Shown piece by piece: positions 24,770 through 32,841 of a stretch of DNA of 64,000 nucleotides. Where the stretch lies: contig NC_013729.1 in assembly GCF_000024345.1 (NCBI RefSeq), forward strand, positions 4,898,001 to 4,962,000, read 5' to 3'. Numbering within the stretch: the first letter of the stretch is position 1; each line of letters opens with the position of its first letter. The translations under genes and the position numbers were made by a program. The notes below the pieces were generated by a model that was given only the letters and a program-made list of their open reading frames with translations, was not told the origin of the DNA and did no database searches. The stretch comes from Kribbella flavida DSM 17836 (lineage in GTDB: Bacteria > Actinomycetota > Actinomycetes > Propionibacteriales > Kribbellaceae).

Positions 24770-25843
24770 CTACTCTTCGCCGTCGTCGGCGCCGGGGCGC
24801 TCGGCCCACGGGGTTTCCTTGGACGGCCGGACGACGATCAGCTTGTCGCCGGCAGTCAGCACCGAGACGTTCGAGTCGTAGTACCGGTACACCTTGCCGT
24901 CGCGCACGACCGAGACCACCCGGTCCGGCACCGACGACGGCGACTTGCCGACCTCGCGGCCGAGCACCGGGCGCTCGGCCACCTCCAGGCCCTCGCCGTA
25001 GGTGAGCAGGTCCTCCATCACCTCGCCGAGGTTCGGGCTGACCGCGGACAGTCCGAGCAGCCGGCCGACCGCCTCGGACGAGGTGACCACGGCGTCCGCG
25101 CCGCTCTGCCGCAGCAGCGGCACGTTGTCCTCCTCGCGCACCGCGACCACGATGTGCGCGTTCGGGTTCAGCTGCCGGACCGCCAGCGTGACCAGGACCG
25201 CGGAGTCGTCGCGGTCGGTGGTCACGATCACCTCCCGGGCCGTGATCACCTCGGCCCGGCGCAGCACGGTCCGGTTCGTCGCGTCGCCGTGGAAGGCGGC
25301 CATCTGGTCGTTGCCGGCGTCCCCGACCGCCTGCGCGCGCGGGTCGATCACCACGATCTCCTCGCGCTTCACCCCGTTGCTCAGCAGGGTCTGCACGGCC
25401 GACCGGCCCTTGGTGCCGTAGCCGACGACAACAGTGTGATCCTTCATGCGTTTCCTCCACCGCGAGTCGCGCATGATGCGACGACCTTCGTTCGCCAGGA
25501 CTTCCAGGGTCGTGCCGACCAGGACCACCAGGAACGAGATGCGCAGCGGCGTGACGACGAAGGCGTTCACCAGCCGGGCGGTCGGCGTCACCGGGGTGAT
25601 GTCGCCGTACCCGGTCGTGGTGAGCGTGACCGTCGCGTAGTAGATGCTGTCGATCAGCCCGACTTCGCCGTCGTAGGTGTCCTTGTAGCCGTCACGGTCG
25701 ACCACCACGATGAGCACCATCAGGGTCAGCAGTCCCAGCGCGATCAGGAACCGCCGGAACAGCTCCACGACCGGCGAGCGAGCGCTCGCGGGCAGGTTGA
25801 CCAGAAGACCGTGCGGGTTGCGACCGGTGGGCAGGGATGGCAC
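24770..25843 (-). CDS. Potassium channel with RCK (TrkA-N/TrkA-C) domain
   Basis: 357 aa. Two membrane helices (LFRRFLIALGLLTLMVLIVV and the inner helix FVVTPLRISFLVVLVG) flank a pore loop with the K+ filter TTTGYGD. The cytosolic TrkA-N Rossmann domain follows (DHTVVVGYGTKGRSAVQTLL, EEIVVIDPRAQ, FHGDATNRTVLRRAEV), then a TrkA-C-like end (SVLTAGDKLIVVRP). It forms a tetrameric ligand-gated K+ channel. The first 50 codons overlap the 3' end of the ACT-GNAT frame. Confidence 0.92.
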   Translation of the reverse strand: MPSLPTGRNPHGLLVNLPASARSPVVELFRRFLIALGLLTLMVLIVVVDRDGYKDTYDGEVGLIDSIYYATVTLTTTGYGDITPVTPTARLVNAFVVTPLRISFLVVLVGTTLEVLANEGRRIMRDSRWRKRMKDHTVVVGYGTKGRSAVQTLLSNGVKREEIVVIDPRAQAVGDAGNDQMAAFHGDATNRTVLRRAEVITAREVIVTTDRDDSAVLVTLAVRQLNPNAHIVVAVREEDNVPLLRQSGADAVVTSSEAVGRLLGLSAVSPNLGEVMEDLLTYGEGLEVAERPVLGREVGKSPSSVPDRVVSVVRDGKVYRYYDSNVSVLTAGDKLIVVRPSKETPWAERPGADDGEE

Positions 25844-26807
25844 GGGACTGACGATAGGCCACCGGTGCCCGATCTACGGAATGCGACAGGCTCCGGTCGG
25901 ACAGGGCGATCGCCACCATCAAGCTGTCGCCGTCCGGTACGACACGGGTCCGCATCCGCAGACTCTCGACGGTACGCAGCATCGCGGCGTTCTCCGGCTG
26001 CACCATGCAGACCACCCGGTCGGCGCCCAGCAGCCGCGCTTCGCGGATCACCAGCCGCAGCAGCTGCGAGCCGAGCCCCTGCCGCTGCCAGCCGTCCTCG
26101 ACCAGCACGGCGACCTCCATCGCGCCGCCGCCCAGCTCGTCCCAGGGAGCCGCGGTCGCCATCCCGACCACGGCGTCCTCGACGGACGCCACGATCGACA
26201 CGCCGCCGGCCGGGGCGGACAGGTGCCGCGCGGTCCGGGCGGTGAGCTTCGGCATCGGCACGTGGTACCGCCGGGTGCGGCTCTCGTACGAGCACCGGTC
26301 GTGCATCGCGACGACCGCCTCGGCGTCCTCGACGGTGGCCCGGCGCAGCTCCGGTACGACGCTGCCGGGGCGCGGCACCGCCTGCACCTCCCCCGCGTCC
26401 TGCCCGGAGAGGCGGCTCGCGATCTCGACCAGGACGTCGGCCCGGGCCCACTCGGCCGGGGTGTACTCGCCGAAGCCCTGGAGGTTTTCCAGCTCCTCGT
26501 CCACGGCCAGCGGGTCGTCGATCAGTCGCAGCACGGCGCGCAGGTACCTGGTCGGGCCGTCGCTCAGCACGTCGGCCTGGCACGGACGGACCGTCGTACC
26601 GGTGCAGCCGGCTTCAGCGACCAGCGCGGTCAGGCTGTCGGCGGTCCAGCCGACGCCGGTGGAGACCACCAGCTCGTCGACGGCGCCGGTCTCGGCGGTG
26701 AAGACCTCCAGGCTGAGGATGTTGATGTCGTCCGCACCACACCGTGCAGCGAGTTCGGCCAGTGCTCCGGGCCGGTCGGCGAGTTCTGTCCTGATCTTCC
26801 AGAGCAT
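25692..26807 (-). CDS. ACT-domain plus GNAT acetyltransferase fusion
   Basis: 371 aa. Residues 1-75 are an ACT-like domain (WKIRTELADRPGALAELAAR, DDINILSLEVF). A linker follows, and residues about 155-305 are a GNAT fold with the acetyl-CoA loop GWQRQGLGSQLLRLV and later VQPENAAMLRTVE. ACT domains usually sense amino acids, so this may be an allosterically controlled acetyltransferase (inference). The last ~65 residues are Arg/Pro/Ala-rich and overlap the K+ channel gene by 152 nt, which suggests loss of the original stop codon. Start has GGGAGGGCG upstream. Confidence 0.82.
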   Translation of the reverse strand: MLWKIRTELADRPGALAELAARCGADDINILSLEVFTAETGAVDELVVSTGVGWTADSLTALVAEAGCTGTTVRPCQADVLSDGPTRYLRAVLRLIDDPLAVDEELENLQGFGEYTPAEWARADVLVEIASRLSGQDAGEVQAVPRPGSVVPELRRATVEDAEAVVAMHDRCSYESRTRRYHVPMPKLTARTARHLSAPAGGVSIVASVEDAVVGMATAAPWDELGGGAMEVAVLVEDGWQRQGLGSQLLRLVIREARLLGADRVVCMVQPENAAMLRTVESLRMRTRVVPDGDSLMVAIALSDRSLSHSVDRAPVAYRQSRAIPAHRSQPARSSGQPARERSLAGRGAVPAVPDRAGTADPDGAHRGGRP

Positions 26808-26922
26808 GCGGACGCCCTCCCTCGTGGAATCGTGCGTCCACTGTGCGCGGAGGGTGTGACCGGGCCGGGTCCGCCGTGTTACACCTGCGTCAATCCTGAC
26901 GTGGCGCTTGCCACATCGACGG

Positions 26923-27324
26923 TCAGCGGCGCCGACGCTTCGGCAGCCGGTCGATCAGCTTGGGGCGCTCGACGGCGAGGTCCGCGGCCTGCTCCCGGCG
27001 GTCCAGGTCGGAGTGCCGGAGCAACTCGGGGTACGTCGCCTGCGGCACCGGCGGGTACGTCGTGACGATCGCGTCCCCGCTGAACACGAAGAACACCGCC
27101 TGGCCGTCCTTGATCACCTTCAGCAGCGATCCGTCCCGCACGGTCAGCGTGTGCTCGACAGCCTTCTTCCGGGCGGACCGCTTCGCCAGCGCGGCCTGGA
27201 TCGCCTGCTGGGCAGGTTCGCGCCCGTGCTTCACCGCCTCGAACGCCATCGGCCCGTACCGCACGCCGTACTTGACCAGGTTCTTCGCCAAACCACTCTT
27301 CGCCGACCCTCGTCCTACCGCCAT
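26923..27324 (-). CDS. Hypothetical basic protein, 133 aa
   Basis: From ATG 27324. The first half is basic and helical (KNLVKYGVRYGPMAFEAVKH, AALAKRSARKKAVEHTL). A short beta-rich part follows (GSLLKVIKDGQAVFFVFSGD, then VTTYPPVP), and the C-terminus is Arg/Lys-rich (RPKLIDRLPKRRRR). No membrane segment or signal. I do not recognise a named domain; similar small proteins seem common in actinomycetes. Charge suggests nucleic-acid or membrane contact (inference). Confidence 0.65.
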   Translation of the reverse strand: MAVGRGSAKSGLAKNLVKYGVRYGPMAFEAVKHGREPAQQAIQAALAKRSARKKAVEHTLTVRDGSLLKVIKDGQAVFFVFSGDAIVTTYPPVPQATYPELLRHSDLDRREQAADLAVERPKLIDRLPKRRRR

Positions 27325-27426
27325 GCCCCGACTGTACCGACCGGCGCGCTCCCCCATCACGACCCGCCGGCACGCCCGCCCCCCACCGCCGCACCCTTCG
27401 ACACCCGGCACACCCCGAACGCCCCG

Positions 27427-27579
27427 CTTCGAGCACCACCCAGCCATCCCAACCGCGCGAACATGGCCGACCGGTGCACAAAGTCGCTCTCCACTGCACG
27501 CCGCTTCCCCACCCGACCGACTTTGAGCACCACCCAGCCACCCCCACGTCGAGTACGTGGCTGGACCGTGCACAGAGTC
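27427..27579. repeat. Pair of ~59-bp direct repeats with internal inverted repeat
   Basis: Two related segments (27427-27485 and 27521-27579) each begin CTTYGAGCACCACCCAGCCA and end GTGCACARAGTC. In addition GGTGCACAAAGTC (27473-27485) and GACTTTGAGCACC (27519-27531) form a 12/13 inverted repeat. The 420-bp gap 27325-27745 holds no gene that I can support. Confidence 0.65.
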
Positions 27580-27745
27580 CGGCGGGTCCTGAGCGTCGGG
27601 AGGGCGTCGCGGCGCGGTCGGGCCGCCGCGGCGGTGGCGCGGACCGGCGGCGAGCGGGGTCAGTGGTGGGGGCGGAGAAGAGAGCGAGCAAGGCGGACCA
27701 TCGGGTCGGAGTGCGAAGGGCGCGGGGGTCAGGGATCATGGCCGG

Positions 27746-28351
27746 GTGACCGTTCCCACTCCCCGCCGGCCGATCCTGCCGGGCAACCAGCTGTTCGAGT
27801 CGCTGCCGGGTGACAATGACCCTGCCGCGGTGGCCGAGGTCGCGCACCGGACGGCGGAGCTGCTGGTTCGCGGTGCACGCTCCAGCGAAGATGCCGAGGT
27901 GATCGCCCGGGTGGTCAAGCTGGCCGACGACTACGGTCTCGACGAGCTGGCGGACCTCTGGTCCGACGCACCCGCCGACTCGCTGCCCGGCACACTGTGG
28001 CGGCTCTACCTGCTGCGCTCCTGGGTGCACTCGCACGCCGAGAACGTCTCCCGCGAGTACACGACCGGGCGCAAGTACGCCGAGGTGCACGCGGTGGTTG
28101 CCGGAGTGGCCGACCCGCCGGGCCCCACCGAGGTCCGCACCATGGTCGACGCCGTACTGCGGGGCGTGGCGAGCGGCGACTTCGCCACCACCCTGGACCG
28201 CGCGGCGGCGTTCGCCCGCATCGTGGCCACCGGCCGGGCCCACCTGGCCGAGGACGGCCACGACGAGGTCCGTTCGGCGTCGAAGCTGGTCGAGATGGCC
28301 GACCAGTTGCAGACCGCGGCGCGGACCGAACGCGCCGGGCAACTCTGGTAG
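27746..28351 (+). CDS. Conserved hypothetical helical protein
   Basis: 201 aa from GTG 27746. The protein is almost entirely helical with regular Ala/Leu/Val heptads (AHRTAELLVRGARSSEDAEV, DYGLDELADLWSDAP). It is often labelled DNA-binding protein in actinomycetes as I recall, but no DNA-binding motif is visible. No signal or membrane segment. Stands alone between a minus-strand gene and the phosphodiesterase. Confidence 0.7.
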   Translation: MTVPTPRRPILPGNQLFESLPGDNDPAAVAEVAHRTAELLVRGARSSEDAEVIARVVKLADDYGLDELADLWSDAPADSLPGTLWRLYLLRSWVHSHAENVSREYTTGRKYAEVHAVVAGVADPPGPTEVRTMVDAVLRGVASGDFATTLDRAAAFARIVATGRAHLAEDGHDEVRSASKLVEMADQLQTAARTERAGQLW

Positions 28352-28725
28352 TTCCCTGGCAGTGCGGCCGCGGTACTTGCACGAACCGCGGGAAAGATGC
28401 TAGGCGCAACCCCGGAAAGCTCAACAGGACAAGGCGTTTGACCACCCGCTACACTGAGAGACGCGTCGGGCCGCGGTAGCCCCGGGTCCCAAATGAAGCC
28501 GCTACGAGCGGCCACGCGCCGTGAGGCGCTTCCCGGTCCGACGCCCCAAACTCCCAGCGGTGGCGATTCGCCACCCCGCTGTCTCCCGCCACTCTTCGGC
28601 GCCAGCCGGTTACCTGCCGGCCTTTCGTTGGTTACCTTCAAGAGGCGCGCGGTACCTCGTAGCAATAAAACATCGCCACGAGGCCGCCCCGCCCCCAGAA
28701 TCCGCCCGACGAAAGGGAACCCCTC
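28352..28725. other. Intergenic region upstream of phosphodiesterase
   Basis: No coding frame supported. Holds a 7-bp hairpin GGTGGCG-ATT-CGCCACC at 28559-28575, an AT-richer patch (AATAAAACAT near 28665), and GAAAGGGAACCCC just before the start at 28726. I could not match it to a known riboswitch. Confidence 0.4.
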
Positions 28726-30516
28726 ATGCGCCGCCTTTCCCGCGCGCTGCTCCCGCTCGCCCTCACCGCCGGCCTGCTCGGCCCCGGCCTGGTCGCCGTC
28801 GACGCGTCGGCCACCCGCGGCCGCGAGCTCGACCTGCAGGCTCACCGCGGTGGCCTCGGCCTCACCGTCGAGAGCACGATCGCGTCGTTCTCCCGCGGTC
28901 TCGAGGTCGGCGTCAGCACGCTCGAGCTCGACATCCAGATCACCGAGGACCGGCACGCCGTCGTCACCCACGACCGCCGGATCTCCGCCGCCAAGTGCAA
29001 GGACACCGCCCCGTACACCCCGGGCGATCCCGAGTACCCGTACGTCGGCAAGTACATCAACACGCTGACCCTGCGGCAGGTGAAGCAGCTCGACTGCGGC
29101 TCGCTCACCCAGCCGAACCACCCCGGCCAGACCGCGGACCCGGGCGCCCGGATGCCCGAGCTGCACGAGGTGTTCGACCTGGTCCGCCGGTACCGCGCGC
29201 ACGGCGTCACGCTGAACATCGAGACGAAGGTGGAGGCCGGCGCGCCGACCGAGACCGCCCCGCGCGAGCAGTTCGTGCAGATCGTCGCCGGCGAGGTCCG
29301 CAAGGCCCGGATCGGCCACCAGGTCACGATCCAGAGCTTCGACTGGGGCGCCCTGATGCGGATGCGGCAGGTCGCGCCCGAGCTGCCGATCGTCGCGCTG
29401 ACCAACTACGACTTCCTGCAGACCGGTCAGCCCGGCAAGTCGCCGTGGCTCGGCGGCATCGACATCGACGACTTCGGCGGCGACCTGGTCAAGGCGACCA
29501 CGTCGTTCGGCGCCGACGCGATCTCCCCGGTGCACGGGTTCCCGCAGGACGGCAAGATCGGCGACCCGGCGTACCGGCCGTACGTGACCGCGGGCATGGT
29601 CAAGGACGCGCACCGGGCCGGCCTGAAGGTCGTGCCGTGGACGGTGAACGACCCGGCGACCATGCAGTCGCTGGTCGACAAGGGTGTCGACGGCATCATC
29701 TCCGACTACCCCGACCGGCTCCGTACGGTCGCCCGCGACAACGGCTACCGGCTGCCGAAGGCGTACGAGGCCCCGGCGGTCCGTCCGCTCGCGGCCGCGC
29801 ACGCGCACAACGACTACGAGCACCGTCGCCCGCTGCAGGACGCGCTCGACCGCGGCTTCACCAGCGTCGAGGCGGACGTCTGGCTGGTCGACGGCGAACT
29901 GCGCGTCGCGCACGACCTGGAGGACACCGTCGCCGGCCGCACGCTGGAGAGCCTCTACCTGCAGCCGCTCGCCGACCGGGTCAAGGCCAACCACGGCCGG
30001 GTCTACCGGCACGGCCGCGACTTCCAGCTGCTGATCGACATCAAGAGCGACGGCCCCTCGACGTACGCCGCGATCCACGCCGCGCTCGCGAAGTACCGCG
30101 GCATCAGCACGATCTTCGTCAACGGCCGGACCTACCCCGGCGCGGTCACCGCGGTGATCAGCGGCAACCGCCCGCTCGACGTGCTCAAGGCCCAGAAGGT
30201 CCGGTACGCCGGGTACGACGGCCGCCTGACCGACCTGAACTCGAAGCTGCCCGCCTCGCTGATGCCGCTGGTGAGCGACAACTGGACCAAGCACTTCACC
30301 TGGCAGGGCGTCGGCGCCTTCCCGGCCGCCGAGCGGGAGAAGCTGCGCACGATCGTCGGCACCGCCCACCGCGCGGGCTACCGGGTCCGCTTCTGGGCGA
30401 CGCCCGACACCCGCGGCGCCGCCCGTGACGCCCTCTGGGCCGAGCTGGTGGCCGCCGGTGTCGACCACCTCAACACCGACGACCTGCACGGCCTGGAGGA
30501 CTTCCTCCGGAGCTAG
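28726..30516 (+). CDS. Secreted two-domain GDPD / PLC-like phosphodiesterase
   Basis: 596 aa. Signal peptide MRRLSRALLPLALTAGLLGP followed by a likely cleavage near VDASA. Residues 35-340 are a glycerophosphodiester phosphodiesterase (LQAHRGGLGLTVESTIASFS, ELDIQITEDRHAVVTHDRRI, GVDGIISDYPDRL). Residues about 350-596 are a second PI-PLC-like TIM-barrel (AAAHAHNDYEHRRPLQDALD, SVEADVWLVDGELRVAHD, LLIDIKSDG), close to the AIM6-type family. Together they could release glycerol phosphate from lipid head groups or teichoic material outside the cell. Single-gene unit. Confidence 0.88.
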   Translation: MRRLSRALLPLALTAGLLGPGLVAVDASATRGRELDLQAHRGGLGLTVESTIASFSRGLEVGVSTLELDIQITEDRHAVVTHDRRISAAKCKDTAPYTPGDPEYPYVGKYINTLTLRQVKQLDCGSLTQPNHPGQTADPGARMPELHEVFDLVRRYRAHGVTLNIETKVEAGAPTETAPREQFVQIVAGEVRKARIGHQVTIQSFDWGALMRMRQVAPELPIVALTNYDFLQTGQPGKSPWLGGIDIDDFGGDLVKATTSFGADAISPVHGFPQDGKIGDPAYRPYVTAGMVKDAHRAGLKVVPWTVNDPATMQSLVDKGVDGIISDYPDRLRTVARDNGYRLPKAYEAPAVRPLAAAHAHNDYEHRRPLQDALDRGFTSVEADVWLVDGELRVAHDLEDTVAGRTLESLYLQPLADRVKANHGRVYRHGRDFQLLIDIKSDGPSTYAAIHAALAKYRGISTIFVNGRTYPGAVTAVISGNRPLDVLKAQKVRYAGYDGRLTDLNSKLPASLMPLVSDNWTKHFTWQGVGAFPAAEREKLRTIVGTAHRAGYRVRFWATPDTRGAARDALWAELVAAGVDHLNTDDLHGLEDFLRS

Positions 30517-30524
30517 CGGCGTGT

Positions 30525-30594
30525 TGATTGATTCCCTGCAGTCGCGAGCCGGTGCCCGGTGCGAGGTGCCGCGCAGCACGCAGGGAATCGATCA
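30525..30594. terminator. Bidirectional terminator-like inverted repeat
   Basis: Arms TGATTGATTCCCTGC (30525-30539) and its near-exact complement (30580-30594), 14 of 15 matching, lie between convergent genes. The right arm includes the stop codon of the minus-strand ligase. The loop is 40 nt. Confidence 0.45.
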
Positions 30595-31647
30595 GGGCTT
30601 GATTTCCGCGAGGGCGGTGACGTCGCCGCTCTCGCGGAACGCCCGGCGCTGCCGGACCGCGCCGTTGCCGTCGGTCAGCAGCCGCTCGGTGGTCTCCTCG
30701 ACCAGCTCCAGATCGCCGAGCTCCTCCAGCGCCGGTTGCACGTGCTCCCGCAGCAGCTTCTGCACGTCGACCATCGGCATCGGCTGCGCGTTCAGCACGT
30801 CGACGCTGTCGCCGGTCAGCCCGTCCCGCGCCGCCAGCCAGTACGCCGCCCGCAGGACCTCCGGCTGCAGCTCGGGCCCCGGCCCACCGTCCGCGAGCGC
30901 CGTCATCACCAGCGCCCGGCTGAGGGTCGCGATCAGCACGGTTTCGTCAACGGTGAGCGGAACGTCGCTGACCCGGACCTCCAGCGTCGGCAGGTGCGTC
31001 GACGGCCGGGCGTCCCAGTAGACCATTCGCTCGTCCATGATGCTGCCCGCCGCCAGATGTGTCCGGACCAGCCGGTCGTAGTGCTCCACGGACTCGAAGT
31101 ACGGCGGCTGGCCCGCGCACGGCCACCGCGACCACATGATCCAGCGCCAGCTCGAGAACCCGGTGTCCTCGCCCAGGTAGACCGCGGAGTTGGCGGTGAG
31201 CGCGAGCAGCGCCGGCAGCCACGGCCGCAGGTGGTTGCTCACTCTCAGCGCGGCCGCCTTGTCCGGTACGTCGATGTGCACGTGGCAGCCGCAGACTCCC
31301 TGCTCCCGGGCCAGCTGCCCGTACCGCGCTTCCATCTCCTGGTACCGCGGCTTCTTCGTCACCAGCTGCAGCGCCTGACCGCTCGGTGGAGCCGCGACGG
31401 CCAGCAGCCGGGCGCCTTCCTCGGCGGCGGCCGCGGCGAGCTTGGTCCGGCCGTCGACCAAGTGCCGGCGCAGCTCGTCGGACGAGTCGCAGACGGGCGC
31501 GTTGATCTCCACCTGCGCCCTGGTCAGCTCCAGCTCGACGTCGACTCCCTCCGCTTCTTCCTTGACCGCTTTGCTGCGCGGCAACGGCTCGCCGGACGCG
31601 GAGACCAGCAAGAGTTCCTCTTCGACACCCATGGACGGAAGTTTCAC
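30592..31647 (-). CDS. Carboxylate-amine ligase / glutamate-cysteine ligase family (YbdK-like)
   Basis: 351 aa from GTG 31647 (VKLPSMGVEEELLLV); an ATG at 31632 is also possible. Family motifs: GVEEELLLVSASGEPLP, ELTRAQVEINAP, GCHVHIDVPD, SSWRWIMWSRWPCAGQPP, LEVRVSDVPLTVDETVLIA. The family makes gamma-glutamyl amide bonds with ATP; actual substrates of the actinomycete members are mostly untested. The upstream part of the frame has no good start. It is divergent from the HipA-like gene across about 55 bp. Confidence 0.87.
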   Translation of the reverse strand: MKLPSMGVEEELLLVSASGEPLPRSKAVKEEAEGVDVELELTRAQVEINAPVCDSSDELRRHLVDGRTKLAAAAAEEGARLLAVAAPPSGQALQLVTKKPRYQEMEARYGQLAREQGVCGCHVHIDVPDKAAALRVSNHLRPWLPALLALTANSAVYLGEDTGFSSWRWIMWSRWPCAGQPPYFESVEHYDRLVRTHLAAGSIMDERMVYWDARPSTHLPTLEVRVSDVPLTVDETVLIATLSRALVMTALADGGPGPELQPEVLRAAYWLAARDGLTGDSVDVLNAQPMPMVDVQKLLREHVQPALEELGDLELVEETTERLLTDGNGAVRQRRAFRESGDVTALAEIKP

Positions 31648-31702
31648 GCGGAATTGGTACCCGACGCCCGCGGAACAGAAACCGACCTCTAGGCTTCGCG
31701 GC

Positions 31703-32440
31703 GTGAGTTTGCCGATCGTCACCGCCACCCGCTACGTGCTGCCGCTACGCGAGGGCGGCTCGCTGCCGGGCGTTGTCGAAGGCAACGATCTCGGCACCTA
31801 CGTGCTCAAGTTCCACGGCGCCGGCCAGGGCCCGAAGGCACTGGTCGCGGAGATCATCGCCGGCGAGCTGTTCCGCCGGCTGGGCCTTCGGGTGCCCGAG
31901 CTCAAGCTGTGCGAGCTGGACCCGGCGATCGGCAGGTCCGAGCCGGACGAGGAGATCCAGGACCTGCTGGTCCGCAGTGCCGGGCTCAACCTCGCCGTCG
32001 ACTTCCTGCCCGGCTCGTTCGGCTACGACGGCTCCAGCGGCGAGCCCGACCGGGCCACCCGGGCCAGGATCCTGTGGCTGGACGCCTTCATCGCGAACGT
32101 GGACCGCTCCTGGCGCAACACCAACCTGCTCGTCTGGCACAAGGAGCTCTGGTTGATCGACCACGGCGCCGCGCTGTACTTCCACCACTCCTGGATGTCG
32201 GCGCAGCGGTTCGCCGCCCTGCCCTACGACGCAACCGACCACGTCTTCAGCACCGTCGCGCGCGACGTCCCGGGCATCGACGCGGAGCTGGCCGCCGAGA
32301 TCACCCCGGAGCTGCTCACCGAGGTGATCGCGCTGGTTCCCGACGAGTGGATCGCCGACGGCGACCGCGAGCGGTACCACGGGCACCTGTGCGCGCGGCT
32401 CGCCGACCGGTCCGCCTGGCTGCCCGGAGGTGCGCGGTGA
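31703..32440 (+). CDS. HipA-like protein kinase
   Basis: 245 aa from GTG 31703. It has the short HipA-kinase form: LPGVVEGNDLGTYVLKFHGA, KALVAEIIAGELFRRLGL, WLDAFIANVDRSWRNTNLLV (catalytic Asp/Asn region) and ELWLIDHGAALYFH (DFD/DHG metal site). HipA kinases phosphorylate proteins, classically glutamyl-tRNA synthetase. The usual HipB antitoxin is absent; instead the stop overlaps the start of a DUF3037 gene. Whether it is a toxin is not shown by sequence. Confidence 0.87.
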   Translation: MSLPIVTATRYVLPLREGGSLPGVVEGNDLGTYVLKFHGAGQGPKALVAEIIAGELFRRLGLRVPELKLCELDPAIGRSEPDEEIQDLLVRSAGLNLAVDFLPGSFGYDGSSGEPDRATRARILWLDAFIANVDRSWRNTNLLVWHKELWLIDHGAALYFHHSWMSAQRFAALPYDATDHVFSTVARDVPGIDAELAAEITPELLTEVIALVPDEWIADGDRERYHGHLCARLADRSAWLPGGAR

Positions 32441-32829
32441 TCGACCCGGGGGCCCTGGTGCCGTTCGACTACGTCATCCTGCGGGCCGCACCGCGGATCC
32501 AGCGCGGCGAGTTCGTCAACGTCGGCGCGGTGCTCTACTGCCGCGGCATGGACTTCCTCGGCGCCGCTTGGGACGTCGACCCGGCCCGGCTGCGGGCCCT
32601 GGACCCCGCGGTCGACGTCGACGTGGTGTGCGCCTCGCTGGAGCACATCCGGGCGATCTGCGCGGGCGACCCGGCCGGCGGTCCGGCCGCGGCCACCCGG
32701 ATCGGCGAACGCTTCCGCTGGCTCGCCGCGCCCCGCAGTACGGTCGTCCACCCCGGCCCGATCCACAGCGGGCTGACCACCAATCCCGCCGCGGACCTGG
32801 ACCGGCTGGTCGACGCCTTCGTGCGCTGA
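32437..32829 (+). CDS. DUF3037 protein, partner of HipA-like kinase
   Basis: 130 aa from GTG 32437, overlapping the kinase stop by 4 nt (GTGA). Core FDYVILRAAPRIQRGEFVNV followed by GAVLYCRGMDFLGA is the DUF3037 signature. No DNA-binding motif is seen, so it is not a HipB-like antitoxin by homology. The tight coupling implies a functional pair with the kinase, as substrate, inhibitor or scaffold (inference). Confidence 0.87.
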   Translation: MIDPGALVPFDYVILRAAPRIQRGEFVNVGAVLYCRGMDFLGAAWDVDPARLRALDPAVDVDVVCASLEHIRAICAGDPAGGPAAATRIGERFRWLAAPRSTVVHPGPIHSGLTTNPAADLDRLVDAFVR

Positions 32830-32841
32830 GGCGTCAGGGCG

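Noticed and set aside
28452..28725. A riboswitch before the phosphodiesterase
   Set aside because: Only a 7-bp hairpin and a few short stems; no match to the conserved cores of c-di-AMP or other classes that I could recognise.
28006..30579. An 857-aa minus-strand frame over the phosphodiesterase
   Set aside because: Antisense shadow caused by high GC; the plus strand has a signal peptide and clear domains.
32437..32829. HipB-type antitoxin
   Set aside because: No helix-turn-helix; sequence fits DUF3037.
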